The translations under genes were made by a program, and so were the position numbers. DNA of 64,000 nucleotides from Infirmifilum sp. NZ (GTDB lineage: Archaea > Thermoproteota > Thermoprotei > Thermofilales > Thermofilaceae). The stretch spans positions 484,490 to 548,489 of the forward strand of contig NZ_CP094288.1 of assembly GCF_022693705.1 (NCBI RefSeq). Direction: 5' to 3'. This document shows, one piece after another, positions 7,584-14,847 of the stretch (position 1 is the first letter of the stretch; each line of letters opens with the position of its first letter). The notes beneath the pieces are model-generated. The model did no database searches. It was not told where the DNA came from and saw nothing but the letters and a program-made list of their open reading frames with translations.

Positions 7584-9016
7584 ACGTCGGGGGGGCGTTG
7601 GCCAACTCTTTCCCATAGCACCTTCCTTACGCTGTTCAGTCTAGCCAGCCTGTCCCCGTCGAGTATAGGCGGTGCGTGCTCCCTGAGCGTCCGCAGCACC
7701 TCCTCGTGGGCCCAGTGAAGCAGGGACTGCTTCGCCTCCTTTCCTCTCGACGCGACGTCCCAGACTTTGGGCAGGTGTAGCTCCTCCCTGTACCTCGACC
7801 TGGTGTGCTTGTGGGCTAGGAAGTTGCCTCTCTTCTCGAGGACCACCTCCCTGATAACCTCTACCACCTCTGCGTCGGGGCTGAAGCCCCGGGCGATCCT
7901 ATCCGCCAGCATGCAAACCTCGTTGTCCAGTACTAGCTTCTCGAGAGACTGGACGCTCTCGAACTCGAGCATTCCCGGCCCAGACGCGACGTCGAACCCC
8001 GCTACAGCCGCTAGGACCGCCGTGTAGGCGGCTTCCGCCCCTGCCTGGTAGTCTACAGCCTTTGAGTCGCTGAGCCCGAGGTAGCCGTGCACTGGGAGCG
8101 AGAAGTGCCTAGCCAGGTCCCTGTACGCCAGCGTGACCAGGACGGACTCTGGTGAGGTTATCACCGCTGTGCCGTAGTAGGGGTGGATCAGCGTCGGCGA
8201 CCCCCCGTAGATGACCGGCGCGCCGGGCGAGACGATCTGGCTGAGCGCGATGCCGCTTAGGACCTCGGCGTGGTGCTGGACCAGCGCGCCGTAGACGGTG
8301 ACAGGGGATGTGCCGCCAAGCCCGGGCATCGATATGATCTCGGCTGGAACACCGAGCCTTGCTAGGTCTACGAGGTTCCTCGAGGTAACCCTGCTCCAGT
8401 TCAGCGGCGGGGTTGGGCACACGTCGAAGATGGCGAATGGCCTAGTGCGGTAGTCCTCCCTCACGGCTTTGAGCATCTCCACCATCAGAGGGAGGTTTTC
8501 GACGGTGAAAGCCCCGGTAACGATGGGCTTCGCGGAGTACTTCAGCACGACGTAGAGCCTCTCGGCGTCCTTAACCTCGTTCGGCACCTCTGAGGGCACT
8601 AGGGCCGTGCTCTGGGCCTTGAAGCCCTTGAGCGCATCGACGAGTATCACGAGGTCGCGAAGGTCCTTCAGAGTGGGGTTGCGGGGCTCGCTCGCGCCGA
8701 AGTCCAGTATCTTGATGGCCGCTGAGCCGGGGTTGAAGACAGTCCTCCCCTCACCCAGCACTGAGACGGGCCTCCCCTCCCTGTCGTAGAGGGGGATCCG
8801 TTTCGGCGCCTTCGAGAGAGCCTCCTTGATGCAGCTCTCCGTGAACAGCACGCGGCCGTTTCTGAGCTCGAGGCCGTTTTGCGTGAGAAGCCTCTCCACC
8901 CCCTTGTCCTCGAAGAAGACACCGACCTTCTCGAGCAGGCTGAGCGCCTTCGAGTGCAGTTCCTCTACCTCGTCCCGCGAGAGGAGCGTGAGAGCCGGCC
9001 TGGGCATGCTACTCAA
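7580..9016 (-). CDS. MttB-superfamily corrinoid methyltransferase, non-pyrrolysine
   Basis: Member of the trimethylamine methyltransferase (MttB, COG5598) superfamily: N-terminal LSRDEVEELHSKALSLLEKVGVFFED, a central TIM-barrel with FAIFDVCPTPPLNWS, GGTSPVTVYGALVQHHAEVLSGI, and GAPVIYGGSPTLIHPYYGT. There is no in-frame TAG, so it is not a pyrrolysine enzyme; non-Pyl members such as MtgB demethylate quaternary amines including glycine betaine. The cognate corrinoid protein gene lies directly upstream with an 8-bp overlap, so methyl transfer from a methylated amine to cobalt is likely. The substrate and the downstream methyl acceptor are not encoded beside it. Confidence 0.88.
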   Translation of the reverse strand: MSSMPRPALTLLSRDEVEELHSKALSLLEKVGVFFEDKGVERLLTQNGLELRNGRVLFTESCIKEALSKAPKRIPLYDREGRPVSVLGEGRTVFNPGSAAIKILDFGASEPRNPTLKDLRDLVILVDALKGFKAQSTALVPSEVPNEVKDAERLYVVLKYSAKPIVTGAFTVENLPLMVEMLKAVREDYRTRPFAIFDVCPTPPLNWSRVTSRNLVDLARLGVPAEIISMPGLGGTSPVTVYGALVQHHAEVLSGIALSQIVSPGAPVIYGGSPTLIHPYYGTAVITSPESVLVTLAYRDLARHFSLPVHGYLGLSDSKAVDYQAGAEAAYTAVLAAVAGFDVASGPGMLEFESVQSLEKLVLDNEVCMLADRIARGFSPDAEVVEVIREVVLEKRGNFLAHKHTRSRYREELHLPKVWDVASRGKEAKQSLLHWAHEEVLRTLREHAPPILDGDRLARLNSVRKVLWERVGQRPPDV

Positions 9017-9662
9017 CCCCGAGCATTTTCTTCACGATTCGAACCGCCTCGAAGGCGTCACGGCCCCAGACGTCGGCGCCGATCTCCTTAACCCACTCCT
9101 CCGTCACCGGCGCTCCCCCGGCTATCACGATGACCTTGTCGCGCAGACCCCTCCTCTTCAGCTCCTCGATAACGCTCCTCTGCTCGAGCATCGTGGTGGT
9201 CATGAGGGCGCTCATACCCACTATCCTGGCGTTGTGCTCGACCACGGCGTCGGCGAACCTCTCCGGGGGCACGTCGACCCCGAGGTCCACTACCTGGAAG
9301 CCCTCGGCCTCGAAGACCGCCACTGCGAGGTTCTTGCCCAGCTCGTGGATGTCGCCCCTAACGGTTCCGAAGACCGCTACGGCTTTCACGGGCGCGCCTG
9401 ACCCCTTGAAGTGGGGCCTTAGAAGATCCATCGCTGCCCTGAAAGCCTCCGCTGACATGACCAGCTCGGGTATGAAGTACTCGCCCCGCTCGTAGAGCTC
9501 GCCGACCTTGCGCATCGCGGGCACGAGCACCTCCGTGATGATGCTACGGGGATCCCAGCCCTCGCCGAGTAGTTCCCTCGTCGCTTCGCGCGAAAGCTCT
9601 TCGTCTCCATCTACGACGGCTTTGAAGAGCTTTTGCGCCGCCCCGGACTTCTCTCCCGGCAT
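9009..9662 (-). CDS. Corrinoid protein, MttC/MtbC-type
   Basis: Methyl-carrying corrinoid protein partner of the MttB-like enzyme. N-terminal helical cap (residues 1-88), then a B12-binding Rossmann domain with the base-off motif D104-x-H106-x-x-G109 (GDIHELGKN), the SxL strand GMSALMTTT and the GG strand VIAGGAPVT. Length of 217 aa is standard for MttC/MtbC/MetH-type modules. The gene overlaps the methyltransferase gene by 8 bp. No corrinoid-activating RamA-type protein is seen in the window. Confidence 0.92.
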   Translation of the reverse strand: MPGEKSGAAQKLFKAVVDGDEELSREATRELLGEGWDPRSIITEVLVPAMRKVGELYERGEYFIPELVMSAEAFRAAMDLLRPHFKGSGAPVKAVAVFGTVRGDIHELGKNLAVAVFEAEGFQVVDLGVDVPPERFADAVVEHNARIVGMSALMTTTMLEQRSVIEELKRRGLRDKVIVIAGGAPVTEEWVKEIGADVWGRDAFEAVRIVKKMLGVE

Positions 9663-9715
9663 ACGGGGCCACAGGAAGCCGTGCTTTAAAAAGGCTAAGC
9701 TTTAATGAGCCGCGG

Positions 9716-10048
9716 TTATCGAAGCTTCCCAACCAGCGTCTCGGCGATGTCTCCCAGTAGCGGGAACTTGTAGAGCTCCCCGCTGTAGGCCTTAACCATG
9801 CCGACGATCCACAGGATTACGAAGAGGGCGGAGATGAGCGGGGTTAGGATCCACCTCCCGGGAAAGAACGCCGCGAAGTGGTAGAGTAGGTAGAGGACTA
9901 TGAAGGTGACTGTTGACTGAGCGGCGTGGAAGCGGACGAAGGAGCTCTTCTGCTCGAGGATGAGTATGATGATTCCGGAGACGAAGAACAGCAGGTAGGA
10001 GAGAGCGGCTTCAACCTTCTCGTCGAGCCCAAGCGTCGTGTTCGCCAT
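9716..10048 (-). CDS. DUF4870-like small membrane protein
   Basis: About 110 aa with three hydrophobic spans (LSYLLFFVSGIIILILE, VTFIVLYLLYHFAAF, LTPLISALFVILWIVGMVKAY) and the VRFHAAQS motif between spans 1 and 2 typical of DUF4870/Tic20-like proteins. The function of the family is not established. An open frame begins at TTG 10105, but a TATA box at 10071-10080 lies 27-28 bp before ATG 10048, so the shorter leaderless start is chosen. Confidence 0.75.
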   Translation of the reverse strand: MANTTLGLDEKVEAALSYLLFFVSGIIILILEQKSSFVRFHAAQSTVTFIVLYLLYHFAAFFPGRWILTPLISALFVILWIVGMVKAYSGELYKFPLLGDIAETLVGKLR

Positions 10049-10070
10049 CGACCTCTCTACTGGGAGCAGA

Positions 10071-10080
10071 TCTTTAAATA
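10071..10080 (-). promoter_or_regulatory. TATA box for DUF4870-like gene
   Basis: On the minus strand TATTTAAAGA, centred 27-28 bp before ATG 10048. It decides the start of the small membrane protein gene and implies a leaderless mRNA. Confidence 0.6.
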
Positions 10081-10171
10081 CTTCACCAACGTGCTTCGAT
10101 GCCAAAAAAATATTTAGGTAATTAGGTGTAATGCCTATGTTGATTTTCAGCGTGGCTCCCTCAAGGCCATG

Positions 10172-10180
10172 TTTTTATAT
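10172..10180 (+). promoter_or_regulatory. TATA box for ATP-cone gene
   Basis: TTTTTATAT centred about 26 bp before the GTG at 10202. The upstream in-frame ATG at 10169 would lie before the predicted transcription start, so GTG 10202 is preferred. Confidence 0.55.
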
Positions 10181-10201
10181 GAGTTTTTCGGCGAAAAACA
10201 T

Positions 10202-10486
10202 GTGGGAATCGTAGTAGTTAAGAGGGATGGGACTCGCGAGGAGTTCGCCGTCGAGAAAATAGTCGTGAGCTGCCTGAAGGCCGGAGCACCGCTTGAAGTG
10301 GCGCGGAAAATAGGAAAAATTGTCGAGGGCGACCTTCTGAGGCGAAAGGTCAGCGAGATCACGACGAAGGAGCTCATGAAGGAGGTACTCACGCTGCTGA
10401 AAGAGGAGAACGAGGAATGGTACAGGAACTGGATAGTTTTCGACAAGGCCGTCAAGAGGAGGGCCTCAGATAAGGAGGTTGAGTGA
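10202..10486 (+). CDS. Stand-alone ATP-cone domain protein
   Basis: Consists almost entirely of one ATP-cone: VKRDGTREEFAVEKIVVSCLKAGAP at the start, then LEVARKIGKIVEGDLLRRKVSEITTKELMKEVLTLL. ATP-cones are nucleotide-sensing domains of ribonucleotide reductases and of the NrdR repressor. Here there is neither a reductase nor a zinc-ribbon, so a regulatory nucleotide-binding role is the most that can be inferred. Length is 94 aa from the leaderless GTG start. It converges on the TnpB-like cassette. Confidence 0.72.
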   Translation: MGIVVVKRDGTREEFAVEKIVVSCLKAGAPLEVARKIGKIVEGDLLRRKVSEITTKELMKEVLTLLKEENEEWYRNWIVFDKAVKRRASDKEVE

Positions 10487-10504
10487 GAGGTCGGCCTGCC
10501 CCTC

Positions 10505-10685
10505 CTTTTCTGCCCCCTGCTGGCCCCCTTAAATCTTCGTCATCCTTGGTCGGCCTCGGGGTTGCCCACACGGGGGCGACGCATCGCCTCTTCGGGCCTG
10601 CCCCTCGAGGGGGCTTCCGGGGAGGGGCAACCGGCGACCGCGGCGCCCATTGCGGGCAGCGGCGGCCAACCGCGGGCCAGAGCCT
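10505..10685 (-). ncRNA. GC-rich structured 3' element of TnpB cassette (copy E1)
   Basis: On the minus strand this follows the TnpB-like stop codon. It shares ordered blocks with other places in the window: AGGCCCGAAG (10590-10599), 42 nt, AAGGATGA (10540-10547), 23 nt, GGGCAGAA (10509-10516); the 52.7-kb copy has the same blocks with gaps of 40 and 21 nt. Hairpins include GGCGA-TGCG-TCGCC (10575-10588) and CCCC-TCGA-GGGG. One reading frame through it also resembles a TnpB C-terminal tail (AEQLEALARG, compare AERHLEALSQ of the 58-kb protein), so part may be former coding sequence. Interpreted as the right end and possible guide RNA scaffold; expression is unproven. Confidence 0.5.
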
Positions 10686-11891
10686 CTAGTTGCTCTGCTT
10701 TTTCTGGCTACTTAAGCGGTAGTGCCTCACTAACTTTTCAGCGAGCTCCTCGACCTCGCTTTCCTCTATGAATAGCTTTAGTGCGTGCAACACTGGAACG
10801 CTGTCCCTCTCGAAGGCTCTGCCGCAGCCCGTGCACTTCATAACCCTTGTTTCACCTCTCCTCTCTGCCTTCTCGAGCCTGCTCCCGCAGAGGGGGCAGC
10901 GCTTCGAGGGCAGCGTCCTCTCGATCGCCAGTACTCCATGGAATCCGAGTGCGTTCTCCAATTTCTTTGCGAAGCTGCGCAGAGTTCTCTGCAGGCCGTT
11001 GCCCCTCAAAGACTCGTCGAATGGGACGTCCACGAAGACTATAGCCCTTCTACCCTTAAGCTCCCCCGCTATCTTTGCGACGGCGTTCAGCAATGCGGCC
11101 CTGCGGCGCCTGTAAGCCTTCCTCTGCGCGCACCTCGCGGTGGCCCATGCGCCCGGCTTCCTGGACTTAGCCGCGGCTCGTTGCAGCTCCTTTATCCTCC
11201 TCCAGTTCACCTTTGGTATCTTGAACCTGCGGATCCTGAAGCCGCCGCTCCGCAGGTCGTACGCGAAGAGGTAGAAGCCGTGGCTGCTGTTTATATCTAC
11301 GACCGCGATTACTTCCAAGCCCTCGAGCAGCTCCTCCATGCCCAGGCTGTGCGAGCAGTGGAGCACGAGGTTTATCTCTCCCTCTCCCTTGATGGCGACG
11401 TACCTCGTCAGCCTCCCTCCAGACTCCCTGCAAGCCTCCTCCTGCATGCGAAGCCACCCTAAGCCGCGCTCAGGCAACGGAATACTGTAGGCTCTCCTGT
11501 AAACCCTGACGACCAGCTCATTTCCCCGAAGGTCTGCTCCATGATCCTTCAGCGTCCACGACATCAATGGAAACCTTACGTAGCTCCTCCTCTTCGGCAT
11601 CCTCAGTGCCGCAATGTCCTCGAAAGCCTTCCTGTAGCTCCAGGGAACCTGCTTCCAAACGTCTTCGAGCTCCTCGCCGTCGAGACCGAGCAGCCTCTGC
11701 CAGTAGCGCATCGATGCTCTCGGCTGGTAGACTCTCTCGATGAACTCCCTCAGCTCCTCCGGCAGCTCAGCCCTGAACCTCAGCACCCTGAAGCCTTCAA
11801 CAGTTACCCTGCTATCACGGGGGTCAGCCACACCACTCCCCCACCCGCTTCTCTTCTTTTCCCCGAGAGTGCAACCGACACTATGCGGCAC
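10686..11891 (-). CDS. TnpB-like RuvC/zinc-ribbon nuclease (copy 1)
   Basis: RNA-guided-nuclease-like protein of the IS605 OrfB/TnpB type, in a divergent branch. RuvC-I is VVDINSSHGFYL (D199); RuvC-II is IVFVDVPFDESLRG (D288, E293), where canonical TnpB has Glu at the position of V287; a zinc ribbon has C332, C335, C353, C356; RuvC-III is ERDSVPVLHAL (D363). No Y1 transposase (TnpA) accompanies it, so it cannot be autonomous here. The N-terminal 22 residues look unrelated to protein and a GTG at residue 21 is a likelier start. A broken winged-helix gene lies upstream and a structured GC-rich element downstream, the same order as at 58-60 kb. Confidence 0.8.
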   Translation of the reverse strand: MPHSVGCTLGEKKRSGWGSGVADPRDSRVTVEGFRVLRFRAELPEELREFIERVYQPRASMRYWQRLLGLDGEELEDVWKQVPWSYRKAFEDIAALRMPKRRSYVRFPLMSWTLKDHGADLRGNELVVRVYRRAYSIPLPERGLGWLRMQEEACRESGGRLTRYVAIKGEGEINLVLHCSHSLGMEELLEGLEVIAVVDINSSHGFYLFAYDLRSGGFRIRRFKIPKVNWRRIKELQRAAAKSRKPGAWATARCAQRKAYRRRRAALLNAVAKIAGELKGRRAIVFVDVPFDESLRGNGLQRTLRSFAKKLENALGFHGVLAIERTLPSKRCPLCGSRLEKAERRGETRVMKCTGCGRAFERDSVPVLHALKLFIEESEVEELAEKLVRHYRLSSQKKQSN

Positions 11892-12120
11892 CAGTTTTCT
11901 CGGGGAAGCACCCTGGCCCGTGCCGCTAATGCCGGCTCACCCCTTCACCGGCCAATGCATCGGCGGCGGGCCTCATTCTTCCCTGCACAGAGGGGGTTAA
12001 TATGTGCTCCGATGTTAACGCTGAAAGTATAACATTGTTACACTTCGCTGAAGGCTGAATGCTTCTTCCGCGCCTACGGCTACGTGTGCAAGGCCAGGAT
12101 ATGCACGCACATCGCCACTT

Positions 12121-12340
12121 TCATGCTCCATAGGAGACAGCTCCGGCTGCGCGTCGAATAAACCTCGAGGCGGCGTAGCCGCAGGTCAGCTCCTCGGGGG
12201 CCGTAACCGAGCAGGGCTAGGAGGCCGCAGGTCCTCCCCGTTGGGTAGATGTACCTCAAGTCGCCGACCACCGCCTCTTTTGCGAGGTCGGCCTGTAGCG
12301 GTCTCGTCAGCGGCTCAGCAGCGCTTTGACCCCTCGTCAT
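12121..12340 (-). pseudogene. Broken winged-helix gene upstream of TnpB copy 1
   Basis: The translated segment KEAVVGDLRYIYPTGRTCGL followed by LALLGYG matches the winged-helix protein at 58010-58347 (KEAVVGDARYVYLTERACGL, then LALLGYS). The frame breaks at the run of five C on the minus strand (12196-12200): removing one base continues as GPEELTCGYAASRF, which aligns with the other copy, and ends at TGA 12121-12123. The N-terminal helix is degenerate or shifted. The 230 bp between it and the TnpB-like gene (11892-12120) hold only an inverted TGTTA/TAACA repeat and no gene that I can support. Confidence 0.6.
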
Positions 12341-12381
12341 CCCCTCAGAGACGTCCGAACGGTTTGAGATATCTTTTTCTC

Positions 12382-12786
12382 TCAGCAGGTCAGGTGGAAA
12401 GCCCCCACCACTCTCTCCCCTTTGGAGACAAGCTCGTTGAACGTCTCAACGGCTTTCCCCGTCTTCTCCACGATAACCCTGATGCCGTTTTTTGCGCAGT
12501 AGTCGAGAACGCTCCGGTGAACCTTCAGGGCTCCAGCGGACCCGGCGCCGACGACGAGCACGTTAGGCTTGTACTGCTCTAAAGTGCCCTGTATGTCCTC
12601 TAGGGACAGTAGGTGGCCCTCCCTCCTCCACCAGTTCTCAACTATTACCCCTTCGTTGCCGAGGATTACGTCTCGATGGTAAACTTTCCCTAGCACTTTG
12701 ATCCTCCCGAAGGAGTAACCTTCGATCACGGGACTCCCTACCTCTGAACTTGGCTCGCATCTGATAAGTGTTTTCCCCTCTCTCAT
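12382..12786 (-). CDS. Mth938/NDUFAF3-like domain protein
   Basis: Small cytosolic protein of the Mth938 family (DUF498): PVIEGYSFGRIKVLGKVYHRDVIL, the central WWRREGH, then NVLVVGAGSAGALKV and KNGIRVIVEKTGKAVETFNEL. The family includes the human complex-I assembly factor NDUFAF3, but the archaeal role is unknown. The frame is open back to 12900, overlapping the divergent protease gene; ATG 12786 gives about 134 aa, a normal family length, and is used here. The start is not certain. Confidence 0.8.
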   Translation of the reverse strand: MREGKTLIRCEPSSEVGSPVIEGYSFGRIKVLGKVYHRDVILGNEGVIVENWWRREGHLLSLEDIQGTLEQYKPNVLVVGAGSAGALKVHRSVLDYCAKNGIRVIVEKTGKAVETFNELVSKGERVVGAFHLTC

Positions 12787-12853
12787 TTGGAATGCTCGGT
12801 CTGCCCAATCCAGCACCGTGACACGATGGGTTTGAATCAGAAGTACATAATCC

Positions 12854-12861
12854 TTAATTAT
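12854..12861 (+). promoter_or_regulatory. TATA box for Lon-like protease gene
   Basis: TTAATTAT centred about 27 bp before ATG 12885, predicting a leaderless transcript. Confidence 0.55.
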
Positions 12862-12884
12862 GCGGGGTAGCTCCTTCCTAATGT

Positions 12885-14783
12885 ATGTTGAGAGAGACAA
12901 TCTCTGGCGTTTTGCTCGCGTTGGTTCTACTCAGCACACTTGCATTCACCTCCCCTGCCCCGCAGCAGCTGAAGGTGATCGGCTCGGCGTGGGTGCTTGC
13001 CCCGGCTGTGTCGCAGACTGATACCGGCTACGTCGGCTCAGCCACGAACATCAGCGTGCTCGTCACCGAGGGCTGGGGTGACGTCTTCGTCTCAACGTAC
13101 TCGCTGACGCAGGAGGACTTCCAGGGCGCGGCTACAGCAGCCGCGAGAGTGGTGTGCAACGTTCTCGGGCTCAACTTCAGCCAGTACAACTTCTACTTCA
13201 AGGTCGCGAGCAACGCAGTGATAATAGGGGGGCCTAGCGCTGGCGTCGCCATGGCCGTGGCGGTCTACTCGGCTCTCACAGGCGAGCCCGTAAACAGGTC
13301 TGTGGCTGTTACGGGGATGATCTCCCCTGACGGCACGGTTGGACCGGTTGGTGGCGTCTACGAGAAGGCGCAGGCCATGGCCTCAAGCGGCGTAAAGCTG
13401 TTCCTCGTCCCACCGGGGCAGAGCGTGGTCACTACCTATAAGGTTGTGGTCAGGAGGATCGGACCGTTCCAGGTGTACTCGACTCAACCGGTGACTTTGA
13501 ACCTCACCGACTACGCTATGAGAAACTGGGGTCTTCGCGTAGTCGAAGTCTCAACCATCGAGGAGGCGCTCCACTACTTCTTCAACGCTCCCCTCAAGCC
13601 GGCTAGCCAAGCCAAACCGATCGTCACGGACGACGTGAGAGCCAAGGTCAACAGCGTCTGGTCAGCGCTGGAGAAGCTCGCGTCCGACGAGCTGAGCGCG
13701 GCGAGGGCGTACGTGAACGCCTCAACCCTCACGTCGTTAACCAAGAGCGCCCTTCTCAGGTACCTGAACGCTTACGCTGGCTCCTACCTCGACGCGGCGA
13801 GGAAGCGCAGGGGCGACGCTGGGAGCATACCCCTCCTCACGTCGAGCATAGCGGAGTCGAGGTGGGTTAAACTGGTCGTAGACTACTCGGAGGGGAGGAG
13901 CCTAGAGGCTCAAGTCAACAGCATCCGCGACGAGATAGCCACCTACCTCTCACTCGCGGAGAAAGCGGGTGCAAAGGACTTCGCGCAGCTAAACTTCAAG
14001 GTTCTAGCCGCCGACCTCGCGATAAGAGCCTCAAGGCTCTACAACGCGTCAGCCTCCCAGTGGTCCTCAGACCCGCAGAGCGCTCTGCAGAGCCTAGCCT
14101 ATGCCTCCGCGCTACTCGAGGAGGCTAAGCTCTGGCTCGACGGCCTCTCCCAAGATCAATCCACTAGCGCTTTCCAGCAGGCGAGCACGTACCTCTCAAT
14201 CGCGAGGACGACGTGGCCGTACGTGTACTCGGTACTATCACAGACTGGTTCACCCTCCACCCTCCTCGACTACGCTAGCACGTACTACTCAGCGGCGACG
14301 TCGCTCTTCAGCTCAGGCAAGTACTTCCTATCGGCCGTTGCCGCGGCTAGGAGCATTGCCCTAGCTGAGGCGGCGATGCTCGACTTCCAGGAGAGTGCTA
14401 GCGGCTCTACGGTCTACGTTGACGTGTCCTCAAGGAGGGCTAGTGAGATCGCGTCGTCAGCCCCGAACCTCCTTGTAAGCATATACTTCTACAACCAGAG
14501 CCTAACCGCTACCTCGGACACCGACAAACTAGCCTACTTGAAGCTGTCCTCAGAGCTCGGAAGCTTGACTGTCGAGCTTGCGAAGACATTCAACGCAACC
14601 GCCATGCCAACGCCAGGTGTTCAGGAAACCCCGCAACCCCAGCCTACCCCACAGCCCTCTCAGCCCCAGCCCAGAAAGGGCATCTGGGATCGGATAGCGG
14701 AGTGGCTCAACGAGCTCTACGTGAGGATCTCTCTGGCCATTGAAGGAGTCGTAAAGTTCTTGAGAAGCCTCATAGGAAAGTAG
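12885..14783 (+). CDS. Exported Lon-like (S16) serine protease without ATPase domain
   Basis: N-terminal signal or anchor (ISGVLLALVLLSTLAFTSPAP), then a Lon proteolytic fold. The catalytic serine is S118 in GGPSAGVAM and the catalytic lysine K161 in VGGVYEKAQA; the 43-residue spacing equals that of the Lon Ser-Lys dyad (S679-K722 in E. coli). No AAA+ module is present. Residues about 250-560 are alpha-helical with many tyrosines and N-glycosylation sequons; a Pro/Gln linker (PQPQPTPQPSQPQP) leads to an amphipathic C-terminal helix (EWLNELYVRISLAIEGVVKFLRS) that may hold the protein on the membrane. It is probably an outside-facing protease. A membrane-tethered winged-helix gene follows. Confidence 0.82.
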   Translation: MLRETISGVLLALVLLSTLAFTSPAPQQLKVIGSAWVLAPAVSQTDTGYVGSATNISVLVTEGWGDVFVSTYSLTQEDFQGAATAAARVVCNVLGLNFSQYNFYFKVASNAVIIGGPSAGVAMAVAVYSALTGEPVNRSVAVTGMISPDGTVGPVGGVYEKAQAMASSGVKLFLVPPGQSVVTTYKVVVRRIGPFQVYSTQPVTLNLTDYAMRNWGLRVVEVSTIEEALHYFFNAPLKPASQAKPIVTDDVRAKVNSVWSALEKLASDELSAARAYVNASTLTSLTKSALLRYLNAYAGSYLDAARKRRGDAGSIPLLTSSIAESRWVKLVVDYSEGRSLEAQVNSIRDEIATYLSLAEKAGAKDFAQLNFKVLAADLAIRASRLYNASASQWSSDPQSALQSLAYASALLEEAKLWLDGLSQDQSTSAFQQASTYLSIARTTWPYVYSVLSQTGSPSTLLDYASTYYSAATSLFSSGKYFLSAVAAARSIALAEAAMLDFQESASGSTVYVDVSSRRASEIASSAPNLLVSIYFYNQSLTATSDTDKLAYLKLSSELGSLTVELAKTFNATAMPTPGVQETPQPQPTPQPSQPQPRKGIWDRIAEWLNELYVRISLAIEGVVKFLRSLIGK

Positions 14784-14816
14784 GCATATCGTCGAGCCGA
14801 CTGGCCGTGATGCTAG

Positions 14817-14825
14817 CTTTATAAG
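14817..14825 (+). promoter_or_regulatory. TATA box for membrane-tethered wHTH gene
   Basis: CTTTATAAG centred 27 bp before the GTG at 14848, with no ribosome-binding site between; leaderless start. Confidence 0.55.
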
Positions 14826-14847
14826 CCTCCTTAATTAAATCCCTGTC

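Noticed and set aside
7580-9016. Pyrrolysine-containing MttB and amber read-through
   Set aside because: The gene has no in-frame TAG. The TAG ending the exporter ATPase at 20629-20631 is better explained as a normal stop, since no methylamine methyltransferase gene uses it.
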